A stretch of DNA of 17,161 bases from Bacillota bacterium (GCA_023394045.1 JAEXBN010000047.1:1-17161); one strand, 5' to 3'. Positions 7,631 through 15,061 are shown, counted from the first letter of the stretch. Program-made: numbers and translations. Notes: generated by a model from the letters alone, not told the origin.

Positions 7631-9182
7631 AACCATTCGTGAAATATCCGGTCCGATCATGCTGATTACCGGCGTGGAGGGCGTGAAGTACGAGGAGTTG
7701 GTCGAAGTCCGGATGCAAGATGGGACGATTCGGCGCGGAAAAGTGCTCGAAGTCGGGAAACAAGCGACGCTTGTACAGCTGTTTGAAGGCTCCTCCGGGA
7801 TCAATATGCGTGACACCTCCGTACGCTTTTTGGGTCATCCTCAGGAGCTTGGGGTTTCATCGGATATGATTGGCCGCATCTTCAATGGCATGGGGAATCC
7901 GATCGATGATGGCCCGGAGCTGTTGCCGGAAAAGCGCTTAGATATCAATGGAAGCGCGATCAACCCCTATTCGCGGCTCTATCCCTCCGAATTCATTCAG
8001 ACAGGCATTTCCGCAATCGATGGTCTGAACACTCTGGTGCGCGGACAGAAGCTGCCGATTTTTTCGGGGAATGGTCTGCCGCATAATCAGCTGGCTGCAC
8101 AGATTGCCCGGCAGGCGACGGTGCGCGGGACCGATGAAAAATTTGCCGTGGTGTTTGGGGCGATGGGCATTACCTTTGAGGAAGCGCAATTCTTCATCAA
8201 GGACTTTCGCAAAACCGGAGCGATCAACCGTGCGGTTTTGTTCATGAATCTGGCGGATGATCCGACGATTGAACGGATTTCCACTCCGCGCATCGCTTTG
8301 ACGGCGGCAGAGTATCTGGCGTTTGAACAAGACATGCATGTTCTGGTGATTTTGACGGACATGACCAACTATGCGGAAGCGCTTCGCGAGGTTTCCGCGG
8401 CACGAAAAGAGGTGCCGGGGCGCCGGGGATTCCCGGGATACCTTTATACGGATCTTTCCCAGCTTTATGAGCGGGCAGGGCGCATCAAGGGGCGCAAGGG
8501 CTCCATTACACAGCTTCCGATTCTCTCCATGCCGGAAGATGATATCACCCATCCGATTCCGGATCTGACAGGATATATTACGGAAGGCCAGATCATTTTG
8601 AATCGGGGACTCTACAATCGGGGGATCAATCCGCCGATTGATATTCTTCCTTCCCTTTCGCGTTTGAAAGATAAGGGCATCGGCGAGGGAAAAACGCGCG
8701 AAGATCACGCGGCGACGATGAACCAGATCTATGCGGCGGTGGCGCGCGGGCGCAATGCGAAAGAACTGTCTACGATTCTTGGCGAGGCGGCGCTATCCGA
8801 TGCTGATATTGCGTTTGCGCATTTTTCGGATGCCTTTGATGAAGCATATGTGAACCAAGGCTTTACAACGAATCGCACGATTGAGGAGACGCTGGATCTT
8901 GGATGGAGTCTATTGAAGCAACTTCCGCGTGAGGAATTGAAGCGTATTAAGGATTGGATGATTGAGAAGTATCTGGGGCCGGAAGAGGATGCCGAGTCTG
9001 GGAAGAGCGGTTCATCCGGGTCGGCGGAAGCATCCGGAGCATCTGTTGAGGAGCCGGAGGCGTTGAACACGGGGGCAGAGGATCACATGGCGGCGCGGGT
9101 CGCCATGGCCAATCAGAAGCGCTTCCATGAAGAACAGAAAACGCATGAGTCCCGCCGTGCAGAAAGCGGGGAGGAGTCATGA
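7614..9182 (+). CDS. ntpB: V-type ATPase regulatory subunit B with extended C-terminal tail
   Basis: Residues 1-456 are a standard non-catalytic B subunit: the region equivalent to the P-loop is degenerate (FSGNGLPHNQLAAQIARQ), and the arginine finger that reaches into the A active site is R350 in LPSLSRLKD, the same number as in E. hirae. The core ends as usual at DWMIEKYLGP. Then comes an extra tail of about 66 residues (457-522), first Gly/Ser/Glu/Ala-rich (SGKSGSSGSAEASGASVEEP), then a charged, probably helical stretch (ARVAMANQKRFHEEQKTHES). The usual length is about 455-470. The start ATG is preceded by AGGAGG with 6-base spacing and lies inside the end of ntpA; the stop overlaps ntpD as ATGA. 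Confidence 0.97.
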   Translation: MIKDYKTIREISGPIMLITGVEGVKYEELVEVRMQDGTIRRGKVLEVGKQATLVQLFEGSSGINMRDTSVRFLGHPQELGVSSDMIGRIFNGMGNPIDDGPELLPEKRLDINGSAINPYSRLYPSEFIQTGISAIDGLNTLVRGQKLPIFSGNGLPHNQLAAQIARQATVRGTDEKFAVVFGAMGITFEEAQFFIKDFRKTGAINRAVLFMNLADDPTIERISTPRIALTAAEYLAFEQDMHVLVILTDMTNYAEALREVSAARKEVPGRRGFPGYLYTDLSQLYERAGRIKGRKGSITQLPILSMPEDDITHPIPDLTGYITEGQIILNRGLYNRGINPPIDILPSLSRLKDKGIGEGKTREDHAATMNQIYAAVARGRNAKELSTILGEAALSDADIAFAHFSDAFDEAYVNQGFTTNRTIEETLDLGWSLLKQLPREELKRIKDWMIEKYLGPEEDAESGKSGSSGSAEASGASVEEPEALNTGAEDHMAARVAMANQKRFHEEQKTHESRRAESGEES

Positions 9183-9871
9183 CCCGCCTGAATGTCAGTC
9201 CGACCCGGATGGTGATGACCACGTTGAAGTCGCGTCTGACCACGGCACAGCGCGGGCATAAGCTGCTTAAAGATAAACAGGATGAGCTGATGCGCCGTTT
9301 TATCGCGTTGGCGAAGGAAAATCGTACGTTGCGTGCGGCAGTTGAGAAAGAGCTGGAAGAAGCGTTCAGCGCCTTTTCGATGGCCAGCGCAGTGATGTCC
9401 GATCGGATGCTGGAGAATGCGCTTTTGAGCTCCAAGCAGCGAATGGAAGTGGATGTGAGCGTCGAGAACGTCATGAGCGTTCGCATTCCCAATTTTACCT
9501 TCCGGCGCAGCGGCGTGGACGCAAACACCGATGCCTCTGTTTTTCCATACGGTTATGTGCAGACTTCGGCAGAGCTTGATGTGGCTCTGGATAAGCTGAA
9601 TAAGGCGATGGATCGTCTGCTGGAACTGGCCAAAATGGAAAAGGGGGCGCAGCTGATGGCGAATGAGATCGAATCGACGCGCCGTCGGGTGAACGCGCTG
9701 GAGTATCGGACGATTCCGGATCTGGAAGAGACGATTTCGTACATCCGGATGAAGCTGGAAGAGGAAGATCGTGCGACCATTACCCGGCTTTTGAAGATCA
9801 AGGATTTGATTTCTGAAGCGCGGGAGGAAGGGCGGCGTGATATTGATGTCATGTTGCAAACCAATCAGTAA
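9179..9871 (+). CDS. ntpD: V-type ATPase subunit D (central shaft)
   Basis: This 230-residue protein forms the long antiparallel coiled coil of the rotating shaft that inserts into the A3B3 head and, with subunit F, sits in subunit C. Conserved family features are the N-terminal NVSPTRMVMTTLKSRLTTA, GHKLLKDKQDELMRRF, and the C-terminal RRVNALEYRTIPDLEETISY. The length is slightly above the usual 205-225. The ATG overlaps the stop of ntpB in ATGA, so the two are coupled. It is the last ATPase gene; the small ntpH and the K+ transporter ntpJ found at the end of the E. hirae operon are absent, and the biotin ligase gene begins 10 bases after the stop. Confidence 0.95.
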   Translation: MTRLNVSPTRMVMTTLKSRLTTAQRGHKLLKDKQDELMRRFIALAKENRTLRAAVEKELEEAFSAFSMASAVMSDRMLENALLSSKQRMEVDVSVENVMSVRIPNFTFRRSGVDANTDASVFPYGYVQTSAELDVALDKLNKAMDRLLELAKMEKGAQLMANEIESTRRRVNALEYRTIPDLEETISYIRMKLEEEDRATITRLLKIKDLISEAREEGRRDIDVMLQTNQ

Positions 9872-9881
9872 TGGAGCAGCA

Positions 9882-10670
9882 ATGCAGTGGGAAGAGATCG
9901 GGGAGCGCCTTTCAGGGGAGCTCCCTGCCCCGTTCTGCGGGGCAAAAACAGAATTTTGGGAACGCATTGATTCGACGCAGACGCGCGCCAAGCAGCTTTT
10001 TCATCAGGGAGTGGAGCGCAGTCTCATTGTCGCGGCGGAGCAGACCGGAGGGTATGGCCGGATGCGCCGCCCGTTTGCCTCACCGGAGACAGGCATCTAT
10101 TTTACGTTTGCCTTTCCGTGGCGGATGGAGACGGCGGTGTCGATTTCACCGACCATCCTGACGACGGCTGTGGCTTTGGCGCTGCGTGAAGCTATGGATG
10201 CTCAGCTGAGTCGTGCGTGTGCGATCAAATGGGTGAATGATTTGTTTTATCATCAACGCAAAATTTGTGGAATTCTGGCGGAGACGATTCTTCACCCGAA
10301 TCAGCCTCCCGCCTTGTTTTGCGGAGTGGGGATCAACTGGTCCGGATCGGAGGAGGACTTTCCCCCGGAGCTGAGGGAGATTGCTGGAACGCTGGAGCTT
10401 TCCAGTCCGCAGCCGGAGGATGTCTTTAGATTACTGAAAGATTTTTTTCAGAGGTTGGCGGTGATTCTGGGCGATCTTCCGGATACGTCTTTTCTTCACC
10501 GATACGAGGAGCATTTGTTGGGGATCGGCAAAAAAGGGCGCCTGTCGGATGGACGGGAGGGGGTCCTTTTGGGCGTGGATGCCGCAGGGGGACTGCGCAT
10601 GCGGATCGATGGTCAAGAGACCATTGTGCGGACGGGTGAGGTGCGCTTATCTGCCTGGGGGCTGGAGTGA
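9882..10670 (+). CDS. birA: Biotin--[acetyl-CoA-carboxylase] ligase (no DNA-binding domain)
   Basis: This 262-residue enzyme makes biotinyl-AMP and transfers biotin to the carboxyl carrier lysine of biotin-dependent enzymes. Visible motifs are the substrate-entry ERIDSTQTRAKQL (28-39), the biotinyl-AMP loop in the variant form GGYGRMRRPF (56-65; classic form GRGRRGR), KWVNDLF (116-122), KICGILAE (127-134) and GVGIN (148-152). A C-terminal SH3-like domain ends in GEVRLSAW. There is no N-terminal winged helix, so it is a group I ligase that should not act as a repressor. The start at 9882 is preferred over the in-frame GTG at 9837, which would overlap ntpD and add no family sequence. It probably reads through from the ATPase operon. 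Confidence 0.93.
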   Translation: MQWEEIGERLSGELPAPFCGAKTEFWERIDSTQTRAKQLFHQGVERSLIVAAEQTGGYGRMRRPFASPETGIYFTFAFPWRMETAVSISPTILTTAVALALREAMDAQLSRACAIKWVNDLFYHQRKICGILAETILHPNQPPALFCGVGINWSGSEEDFPPELREIAGTLELSSPQPEDVFRLLKDFFQRLAVILGDLPDTSFLHRYEEHLLGIGKKGRLSDGREGVLLGVDAAGGLRMRIDGQETIVRTGEVRLSAWGLE

Positions 10671-11047
10671 AAGGCACGGAATGCAAAATAGGGGCGCTTT
10701 GGGGTCTGCTGATCGCCCTGGGTTTGGCGGCTTCCGGATGGATGGATGAGCAGCTGCGCTTTCCGGCGATTTTGATTCCTCTGGTGATCTCGGGGCTGGC
10801 GGCTTACCAGATTGGAACTTTCACGATGCTTCTGGCCGGGTTGTGGTGCGCGCTTTTTTGCATGGTTGGAGGCGCGTTGCGCCCGGGGTGGTTTCTGTAT
10901 GCAGAGGCGTACCTGTGGGCGTTGGTAGGAATGGGGACGCTGACGGCGCGATGGGCGGATCGCGTCAGAGCTTTTCGGATTAAACGTTTCATGTGGACCG
11001 CTGCGGGGATGCTTTTTCTCGCTGGCTTGGCTTTTTGGCTGCGCTAA
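10667..11047 (+). CDS. Small integral membrane protein of unknown function
   Basis: This 126-residue protein is mostly hydrophobic. About five membrane segments are visible: roughly 8-26, 33-49, 51-71, 76-94 and 108-125. A positively charged stretch (RWADRVRAFRIKRF, 95-108) between the last two suggests a cytoplasmic loop. It starts with GTG at 10667, overlapping the birA stop as GTGA, so it is translationally tied to the ligase. I recognise no family. No catalytic motif or signal peptide is seen. A biotin-related role is only a guess from position; a general small membrane protein is as likely. Confidence 0.75.
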   Translation: MKGTECKIGALWGLLIALGLAASGWMDEQLRFPAILIPLVISGLAAYQIGTFTMLLAGLWCALFCMVGGALRPGWFLYAEAYLWALVGMGTLTARWADRVRAFRIKRFMWTAAGMLFLAGLAFWLR

Positions 11048-11060
11048 ATTTCTTATTTTA

Positions 11061-11098
11061 TACCGGATGGTTATATACCGATACCGAATGGTTGATAT
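11061..11098 (+). repeat. Tandem imperfect direct repeat with 21-bp period (operator-like)
   Basis: TACCGGATGGTTATAT at 11061-11076 recurs as TACCGAATGGTTGATAT at 11082-11098; the copies are 21 bases apart, two helical turns. A shorter related copy, ATGGTATAT, lies at 11158-11166 over a possible -10 region. The repeats are in the 155-base spacer between the membrane-protein gene and the phosphoesterase gene, so a regulator site for the latter is plausible. No function is proven. Confidence 0.45.
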
Positions 11099-11142
11099 CC
11101 AGGAGAGTCTTTGTCCGGATGAATTTTCATCGAATTCCATCC

Positions 11143-11169
11143 TTGCTTCATGATTCAATGGTATATTAG
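11143..11169 (+). promoter_or_regulatory. Weak candidate promoter of the phosphoesterase gene
   Basis: TTGCTT (11143-11148) and TATTAG (11164-11169) are 15 bases apart, a short but possible spacing, and sit 34 bases before the GTG start. The match is poor, and the main support is that this spacer is the only gap of size before the phosphoesterase gene. Confidence 0.3.
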
Positions 11170-11202
11170 TAAAGCTAAGGAAGTAGCTGAGAGGAGGGGA
11201 CA

Positions 11203-12096
11203 GTGCGGATAGCCTGCATTAGTGATCTGCATTATACCAGCATGAGATTTCGGCGCCGGGCGAAGAGAGATCTGAACCGCGCCTTTTATAGAGAATTTTT
11301 CCGGACGTTTTTTAGCGTCGAAGCGGATCTGTATGTGTGTCTGGGAGATTTTACGCATTTTGGGACGAAGCGCCAGCTTCGGGAGGTGTTTTCCCTGATT
11401 CATGAAACCAAGAGACCGGAGCAGCAATTTGAGGCAGTGATCGGCAATCATGATGTTCTTTTTGGCCGAAAGCAAAATTTTCAGGACATCAGCGGTTTGG
11501 ATCCGCTGTATCGGTCGATTGAAACCGAGGATTTGCGGCTGCTGTTTTTAGATACGGCTCGGGTCGCGGCTTTTCGTAAAAATTCATCCATCATGGCGAT
11601 CGATCAGTCGAGATGGATTTGCGATCAGCTTCTCACATCGGGAGAGAAGCCGACGATTGCTTTTGCTCACCATCCCTGCAATAATGTGCGGATGACGGAC
11701 AGCGAAGGAAGATATCTGACTCATATGTCGCTGGATGCCGTATTGGAGCTGAAGGATGGACCGGGATTTTATATCAACGGTCATAAGCACAAAGATTGCT
11801 TTTACACCTCGAAAAATTGGGCGTTTCTTCAGCTCAATGATATTTTGGACGAACCGACCATCCGCGTGTTTGATGTTCAGGGCGGAGAACTTTCCATGCA
11901 TTCTGTGTCCATCCGGACACCATGGATGCTGGAAGCGAGCAATGACATTGCACGGACGCTTTGGACCTTTGTCAAGACGAAGAACGATACCGACTTTGCG
12001 GAGGTGAATGATCTTTCACTCTCCGTGGATGAAACGACAGATGGTTTTTTTGTACGGATGGACATCCCCTCGTCGGCATCAATGGGTATCTCTTAA
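11203..12096 (+). CDS. Calcineurin-like metallophosphoesterase
   Basis: This 297-residue protein has the five metal-binding blocks of the calcineurin-like fold in order: SDLH (D8, H10), LGDF (D49), GNHD (N82, H83, D84), FAHHP (H156/H157) and NGHKH (H194, H196). The enzyme is therefore probably an active two-metal phosphoesterase. The sequence from about 205 onward is extra and not recognised, with FDVQGGELSMHSVSIRTPW suggesting a beta-strand section. There is no signal peptide, so it is cytoplasmic. It starts with GTG at 11203, after AGGAGG at 11192-11197. The substrate cannot be told; the family covers nucleotides, cyclic nucleotides, phosphoproteins and lipid heads. An intrinsic terminator follows 13 bases after the stop. 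Confidence 0.9.
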   Translation: MRIACISDLHYTSMRFRRRAKRDLNRAFYREFFRTFFSVEADLYVCLGDFTHFGTKRQLREVFSLIHETKRPEQQFEAVIGNHDVLFGRKQNFQDISGLDPLYRSIETEDLRLLFLDTARVAAFRKNSSIMAIDQSRWICDQLLTSGEKPTIAFAHHPCNNVRMTDSEGRYLTHMSLDAVLELKDGPGFYINGHKHKDCFYTSKNWAFLQLNDILDEPTIRVFDVQGGELSMHSVSIRTPWMLEASNDIARTLWTFVKTKNDTDFAEVNDLSLSVDETTDGFFVRMDIPSSASMGIS

Positions 12097-12109
12097 ATAT
12101 CGGGGAAAG

Positions 12110-12131
12110 ATCGCGCGCCGCGCGATTTTTT
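12110..12131 (+). terminator. Intrinsic terminator after the phosphoesterase gene
   Basis: ATCGCGC (12110-12116) pairs with GCGCGAT (12120-12126) around a 3-base loop GCC, followed by a run of T ending at 12131. The stem is short but all G-C rich. It separates the phosphoesterase gene from the nitroreductase-Nudix unit. Confidence 0.8.
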
Positions 12132-12155
12132 CAAGAGAGAGAAGAAAACGTTATC

Positions 12156-12212
12156 AACTCTATGCTCAGCAGAGTTTTACCGGTGAGCCAGAGCTTCAAA
12201 AGCGATGGCTCA
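12156..12212 (+). promoter_or_regulatory. Structured leader: two adjacent hairpins before the nitroreductase-Nudix gene
   Basis: Hairpin 1 is AACTCT (12156-12161) with AGAGTT (12171-12176) and a 9-base loop. Hairpin 2 is TGAGCCA (12184-12190) with TGGCTCA (12206-12212), and inside it GCTT (12193-12196) with AAGC (12200-12203). Between the two helices of hairpin 2, GA faces GA, a tandem purine mismatch that often forms stable sheared pairs in RNA. The ribosome binding site (GAGGAGG, 12216-12222) follows at once. It may be a cis-acting RNA element; it matches no riboswitch class I can name. Confidence 0.45.
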
Positions 12213-12227
12213 GCGTGAGGAGGGAAC

Positions 12228-13703
12228 ATGAACCAGATCAATGAGACCATCCGCCATCAACTGAATCACCGGACATACCGGGAGTTTGATGGTCAGCCCG
12301 TCAGCGAAGAGATCATTCACACGCTGATGGACGTGGTGCAGCGAACGGCAACCTCGAACGGGATGCAGCAGTCGAGCGTGATCCGTGTGACGGATCCAGA
12401 AGAAAAACGGGCACTGGCGACCGTTGGCGGACAGGAGTATGTGAGCCGCGCTCCGGAATTGTGGGTTTTTGTCGCAGATGGACGGCGCAATGCGCAGATC
12501 TATGAGGAGAAGACGGGGAAGCCAAGCCATTTGGGGATGAATGTGTTTTTTCAAGCCTATGTGGATGCGGCATTATGCGCACAAAATGTGATGTGCGCGA
12601 TCGAATCGATGAATCTGGGTGGATGCTTTTTGGGCAATGTATTGAACGATGCGCAGCAGACGCGGAAGATTTTGCATCTTCCGGATGGCGTTTTTCCGGT
12701 GCTGGGGATCATTTTTGGCGCCCCGGCACAGCAGCCGGAATTGAAACCGCGCATGGAGATGCGCTTTCGCTTTTTTGAAAACACGTATCCGTCTTTCCAT
12801 CACTTGGTGGAAGAATTGCAGGACTATGATGCGGAAATGCATACCTACTACGATCTTCGTCAGGCGAACCGCCGCGTCGATACCTTTACCGATCAGGTGG
12901 TGCGCCATTTTGAGGCCTCAAGCCCGAAGCGAGAAAAGATTTTATCCGTGGTGCGAGAGGCCGGTTATGATCTTGATCCGGAAGAAAAGAGGGACGCGTC
13001 TCAGGGGAGACCGATGTGCTTAGGAGCGGCGCTTCCGGAAGAAACGCCATGGATGGCGTTTGCTCATCGGACGCCGGGGATGATTGGAGAGGCACAGTGG
13101 CGCGATAATGCCGTTTTTGTTCCATGGGTGAATACGTCGGAGGGACCGGCGATTCTTTTTGAAGTTCGTTCGTCGGCGCTGAACAGTCAGCCCGGGGAGA
13201 TCAGCTTTCCGGGAGGCGCCCATGAAGAGGGAGAGACGTTTGAGCAGACGGCCGTTCGGGAGACTTGCGAGGAGCTGTTGCTCAAGCCAGAGCAAGTGGA
13301 AGTGTTCGGTCCGGGAGATATCTTGATTGCGCCTACCTCCAGGCGTCTGGATGCTTACATCGGACGGCTGCAAGATTATCACGGAACGTTCAGTACCGAT
13401 GAAGTGGATCATGTTTTTATGATCCCCTATGAAGAGTTACGGAGACTGAAGCCGGAAGTGTACCATAATCGCGTTGAAATGCAGGTGGATCCTGCTTTTC
13501 CGGAGGCAGAGGTGGCTCATGGCGACGATCGCTATGCCTGGCATGGCGGCTCGTATCGGATCCTGATCTATCGTTGGAAGGATTATCTGATTTGGGGGAT
13601 GACCGCACGAATCCTGGAGTCCGCGCTGCAGCTCATTGAGGAGTATCAGCTGGAGCCGCGGCTTTCGGATCCGATGGCGAAACCAAAAACACGGGGGAAG
13701 TGA
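12228..13703 (+). CDS. Nitroreductase-like flavoprotein fused to a Nudix (CoA-diphosphatase type) hydrolase
   Basis: This is a single 491-residue frame with two domains. Residues 1 to about 245 resemble the NfsA-type FMN-dependent NAD(P)H nitroreductases: HRTYREF near the start, TSNGMQQSSVIRV, GGQEYVSRAPELWVFVADGR, and the helix YVDAALCAQNVMCAIESMNL. From about 290, a Nudix domain appears with FEVRSSALNSQPGEISFPGG, the arginine/GE-SFPGG signature of CoA diphosphatases. The Nudix box is G330-x5-E336-x7-R344-E345-x2-E348-E349, with Leu where the later Gly usually stands, and IWGMTARIL near the end. The metal-binding Glu residues are intact. The start at 12228 follows GAGGAGG. The domain joint is in frame, and the base composition gives no sign of error. 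It would combine quinone/nitro reduction with cleavage of CoA or another diphosphate. Confidence 0.88.
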   Translation: MNQINETIRHQLNHRTYREFDGQPVSEEIIHTLMDVVQRTATSNGMQQSSVIRVTDPEEKRALATVGGQEYVSRAPELWVFVADGRRNAQIYEEKTGKPSHLGMNVFFQAYVDAALCAQNVMCAIESMNLGGCFLGNVLNDAQQTRKILHLPDGVFPVLGIIFGAPAQQPELKPRMEMRFRFFENTYPSFHHLVEELQDYDAEMHTYYDLRQANRRVDTFTDQVVRHFEASSPKREKILSVVREAGYDLDPEEKRDASQGRPMCLGAALPEETPWMAFAHRTPGMIGEAQWRDNAVFVPWVNTSEGPAILFEVRSSALNSQPGEISFPGGAHEEGETFEQTAVRETCEELLLKPEQVEVFGPGDILIAPTSRRLDAYIGRLQDYHGTFSTDEVDHVFMIPYEELRRLKPEVYHNRVEMQVDPAFPEAEVAHGDDRYAWHGGSYRILIYRWKDYLIWGMTARILESALQLIEEYQLEPRLSDPMAKPKTRGK

Positions 13704-13705
13704 TC

Positions 13706-15052
13706 GTGAAGATTGCATTGTTTTCTTACATTGATGAAGCCATTCAGGTCAAGCATGATTTGCGCTTTGAAATCGATGAAGCACAGAAGGAGATTGATGC
13801 GTTTTTTCGTGGAGCTTTTCAGGGGCATGAATGCTTTGTGAATTACACTTCGCGCGTTAAAACTGATGAAAGTCTCCAGGAAAAAATTATTCGGCAGAAT
13901 CTTTCGCATGTGGTCGCCTCGCCTCAAAATTTGTTCGACCACATCTCGGATTTGATCGGATGCCGGATTGAGTGCCGTTTTTTGCGGGATGAAGAAGCGG
14001 TGTTCCGCTCGCTGTTCGATCTGTTTCCTTCGCGCCGGTCAGACGGATTTTATCGATGCGGGCGGGATCCGCGCATTGAATTGCGCCTTGATGAGCCACA
14101 GCCGAAATCGCAGAAGAATGGATACCGTTCGTTTCGGATCGATGGCCATTTTTTGGGAGAGCATGTGCTGAATTTTGAGCTCCAGATCAAAAGCATCGTA
14201 AATGTGTTTTGGAATGAGATCGACCATAAAATTCTCTATAAAAACTATAATTATGTTCTGACGGAAAAATTCGTCCATGACATCATGGATTCCATTATGG
14301 GCGATCTGAGCATTATCGATCATCAGATGGAAATGCTGTATGACCATCTCCGCAATCTTGATGCCCCGGCGCAGTTTCATCCCACCGCACAAATGAAGCA
14401 GATGATTGGAAAGATGATTCAGGAAGTGTATCTGGCGCCGCTTCGGGAGGCGGATGGGATTTTCTTTGATTTTCGCCCATCAATCGATCTGATTACCGAT
14501 TTTCTGTTTGCTCGTGTGCAATATGAGTCGCGGGAGCAGTACGCGACAGAATTTTTGCGCATTATGGATGATGCCTTCAACGGGCGCAGGGTCATGGAGC
14601 TTTTTGGCGAAGAACTCGTTTTTGATCCGGAGGTGCGCTATCATAATTCGATGGTGGAAGGGTTTGGACACCGTTTGGAAAAAACAGCAAATGAAGATAT
14701 TCTCTGGAATCTTTTGCTGCACATTCTGATGGATCTGAACACGCATATGGAGTTATGTGAGCTGTTTCGAACCTTTGTGGATTATCTCTATTTTCGTGTG
14801 ATCCATACGATTCGCCACGCCTTTACCCATGCGGGTCGTCTTCCGGAAGAGGAAGAAGCGACGATTGATCGTATGACCTGCCTGGTCCTCGAGGGGACGG
14901 CTCGGGATTTGCATCCGCAGAATTTTACGGCATCGGGGCTGGAATCTTTAGCTCGTCATGTTGCGGTTTCGTTGCGCGCCGAGGCGAATGGCGATGTGGA
15001 TCATGCCTTGGATCGCTTCGTGCAATTTTATCCGGAAGATCCGAGAGACTGA
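13706..15052 (+). CDS. RelA/SpoT-type (p)ppGpp synthetase with long unknown C-terminal region
   Basis: This 448-residue protein should transfer pyrophosphate from ATP to GDP or GTP. Synthetase motifs are the substrate-binding SRVKTDESLQEK (49-60), DLIGCRIECRF (82-92), KNGYRSFRIDG (137-147), and the catalytic FELQIKSIVNVFWNEIDHKI (157-176), closely like the E-Q-I-R/K ... W-E-H block of small alarmone synthetases. No HD hydrolase domain precedes it and no TGS or ACT domain is seen. Residues about 215-448 are helical, charged, and not recognised. GGGGGA before the GTG at 13706 gives good spacing; an in-frame GTG at 13700 overlapping the upstream stop is possible. It sits two bases after the nitroreductase-Nudix gene and is probably cotranscribed. 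Confidence 0.82.
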   Translation: MKIALFSYIDEAIQVKHDLRFEIDEAQKEIDAFFRGAFQGHECFVNYTSRVKTDESLQEKIIRQNLSHVVASPQNLFDHISDLIGCRIECRFLRDEEAVFRSLFDLFPSRRSDGFYRCGRDPRIELRLDEPQPKSQKNGYRSFRIDGHFLGEHVLNFELQIKSIVNVFWNEIDHKILYKNYNYVLTEKFVHDIMDSIMGDLSIIDHQMEMLYDHLRNLDAPAQFHPTAQMKQMIGKMIQEVYLAPLREADGIFFDFRPSIDLITDFLFARVQYESREQYATEFLRIMDDAFNGRRVMELFGEELVFDPEVRYHNSMVEGFGHRLEKTANEDILWNLLLHILMDLNTHMELCELFRTFVDYLYFRVIHTIRHAFTHAGRLPEEEEATIDRMTCLVLEGTARDLHPQNFTASGLESLARHVAVSLRAEANGDVDHALDRFVQFYPEDPRD

Positions 15053-15061
15053 GGGAGGCGG

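Noticed and set aside
7938..8708. Minus-strand open frame of 256 codons opposite ntpB
   Set aside because: It is a shadow of the strongly conserved B subunit core, with low-complexity basic composition and no motif.
9837..9881. Earlier GTG start for the biotin ligase
   Set aside because: It would overlap ntpD by 35 bases and add 15 residues not seen in the family; the ATG at 9882 has GGAGC at suitable distance.
11117..11142. Imperfect hairpin GGATGAATT / AATTCCATCC as a terminator of the ATPase-birA unit
   Set aside because: The stem has a bulge and the following sequence (TTGCTTCATG) lacks a T tract, so termination there is not supported.
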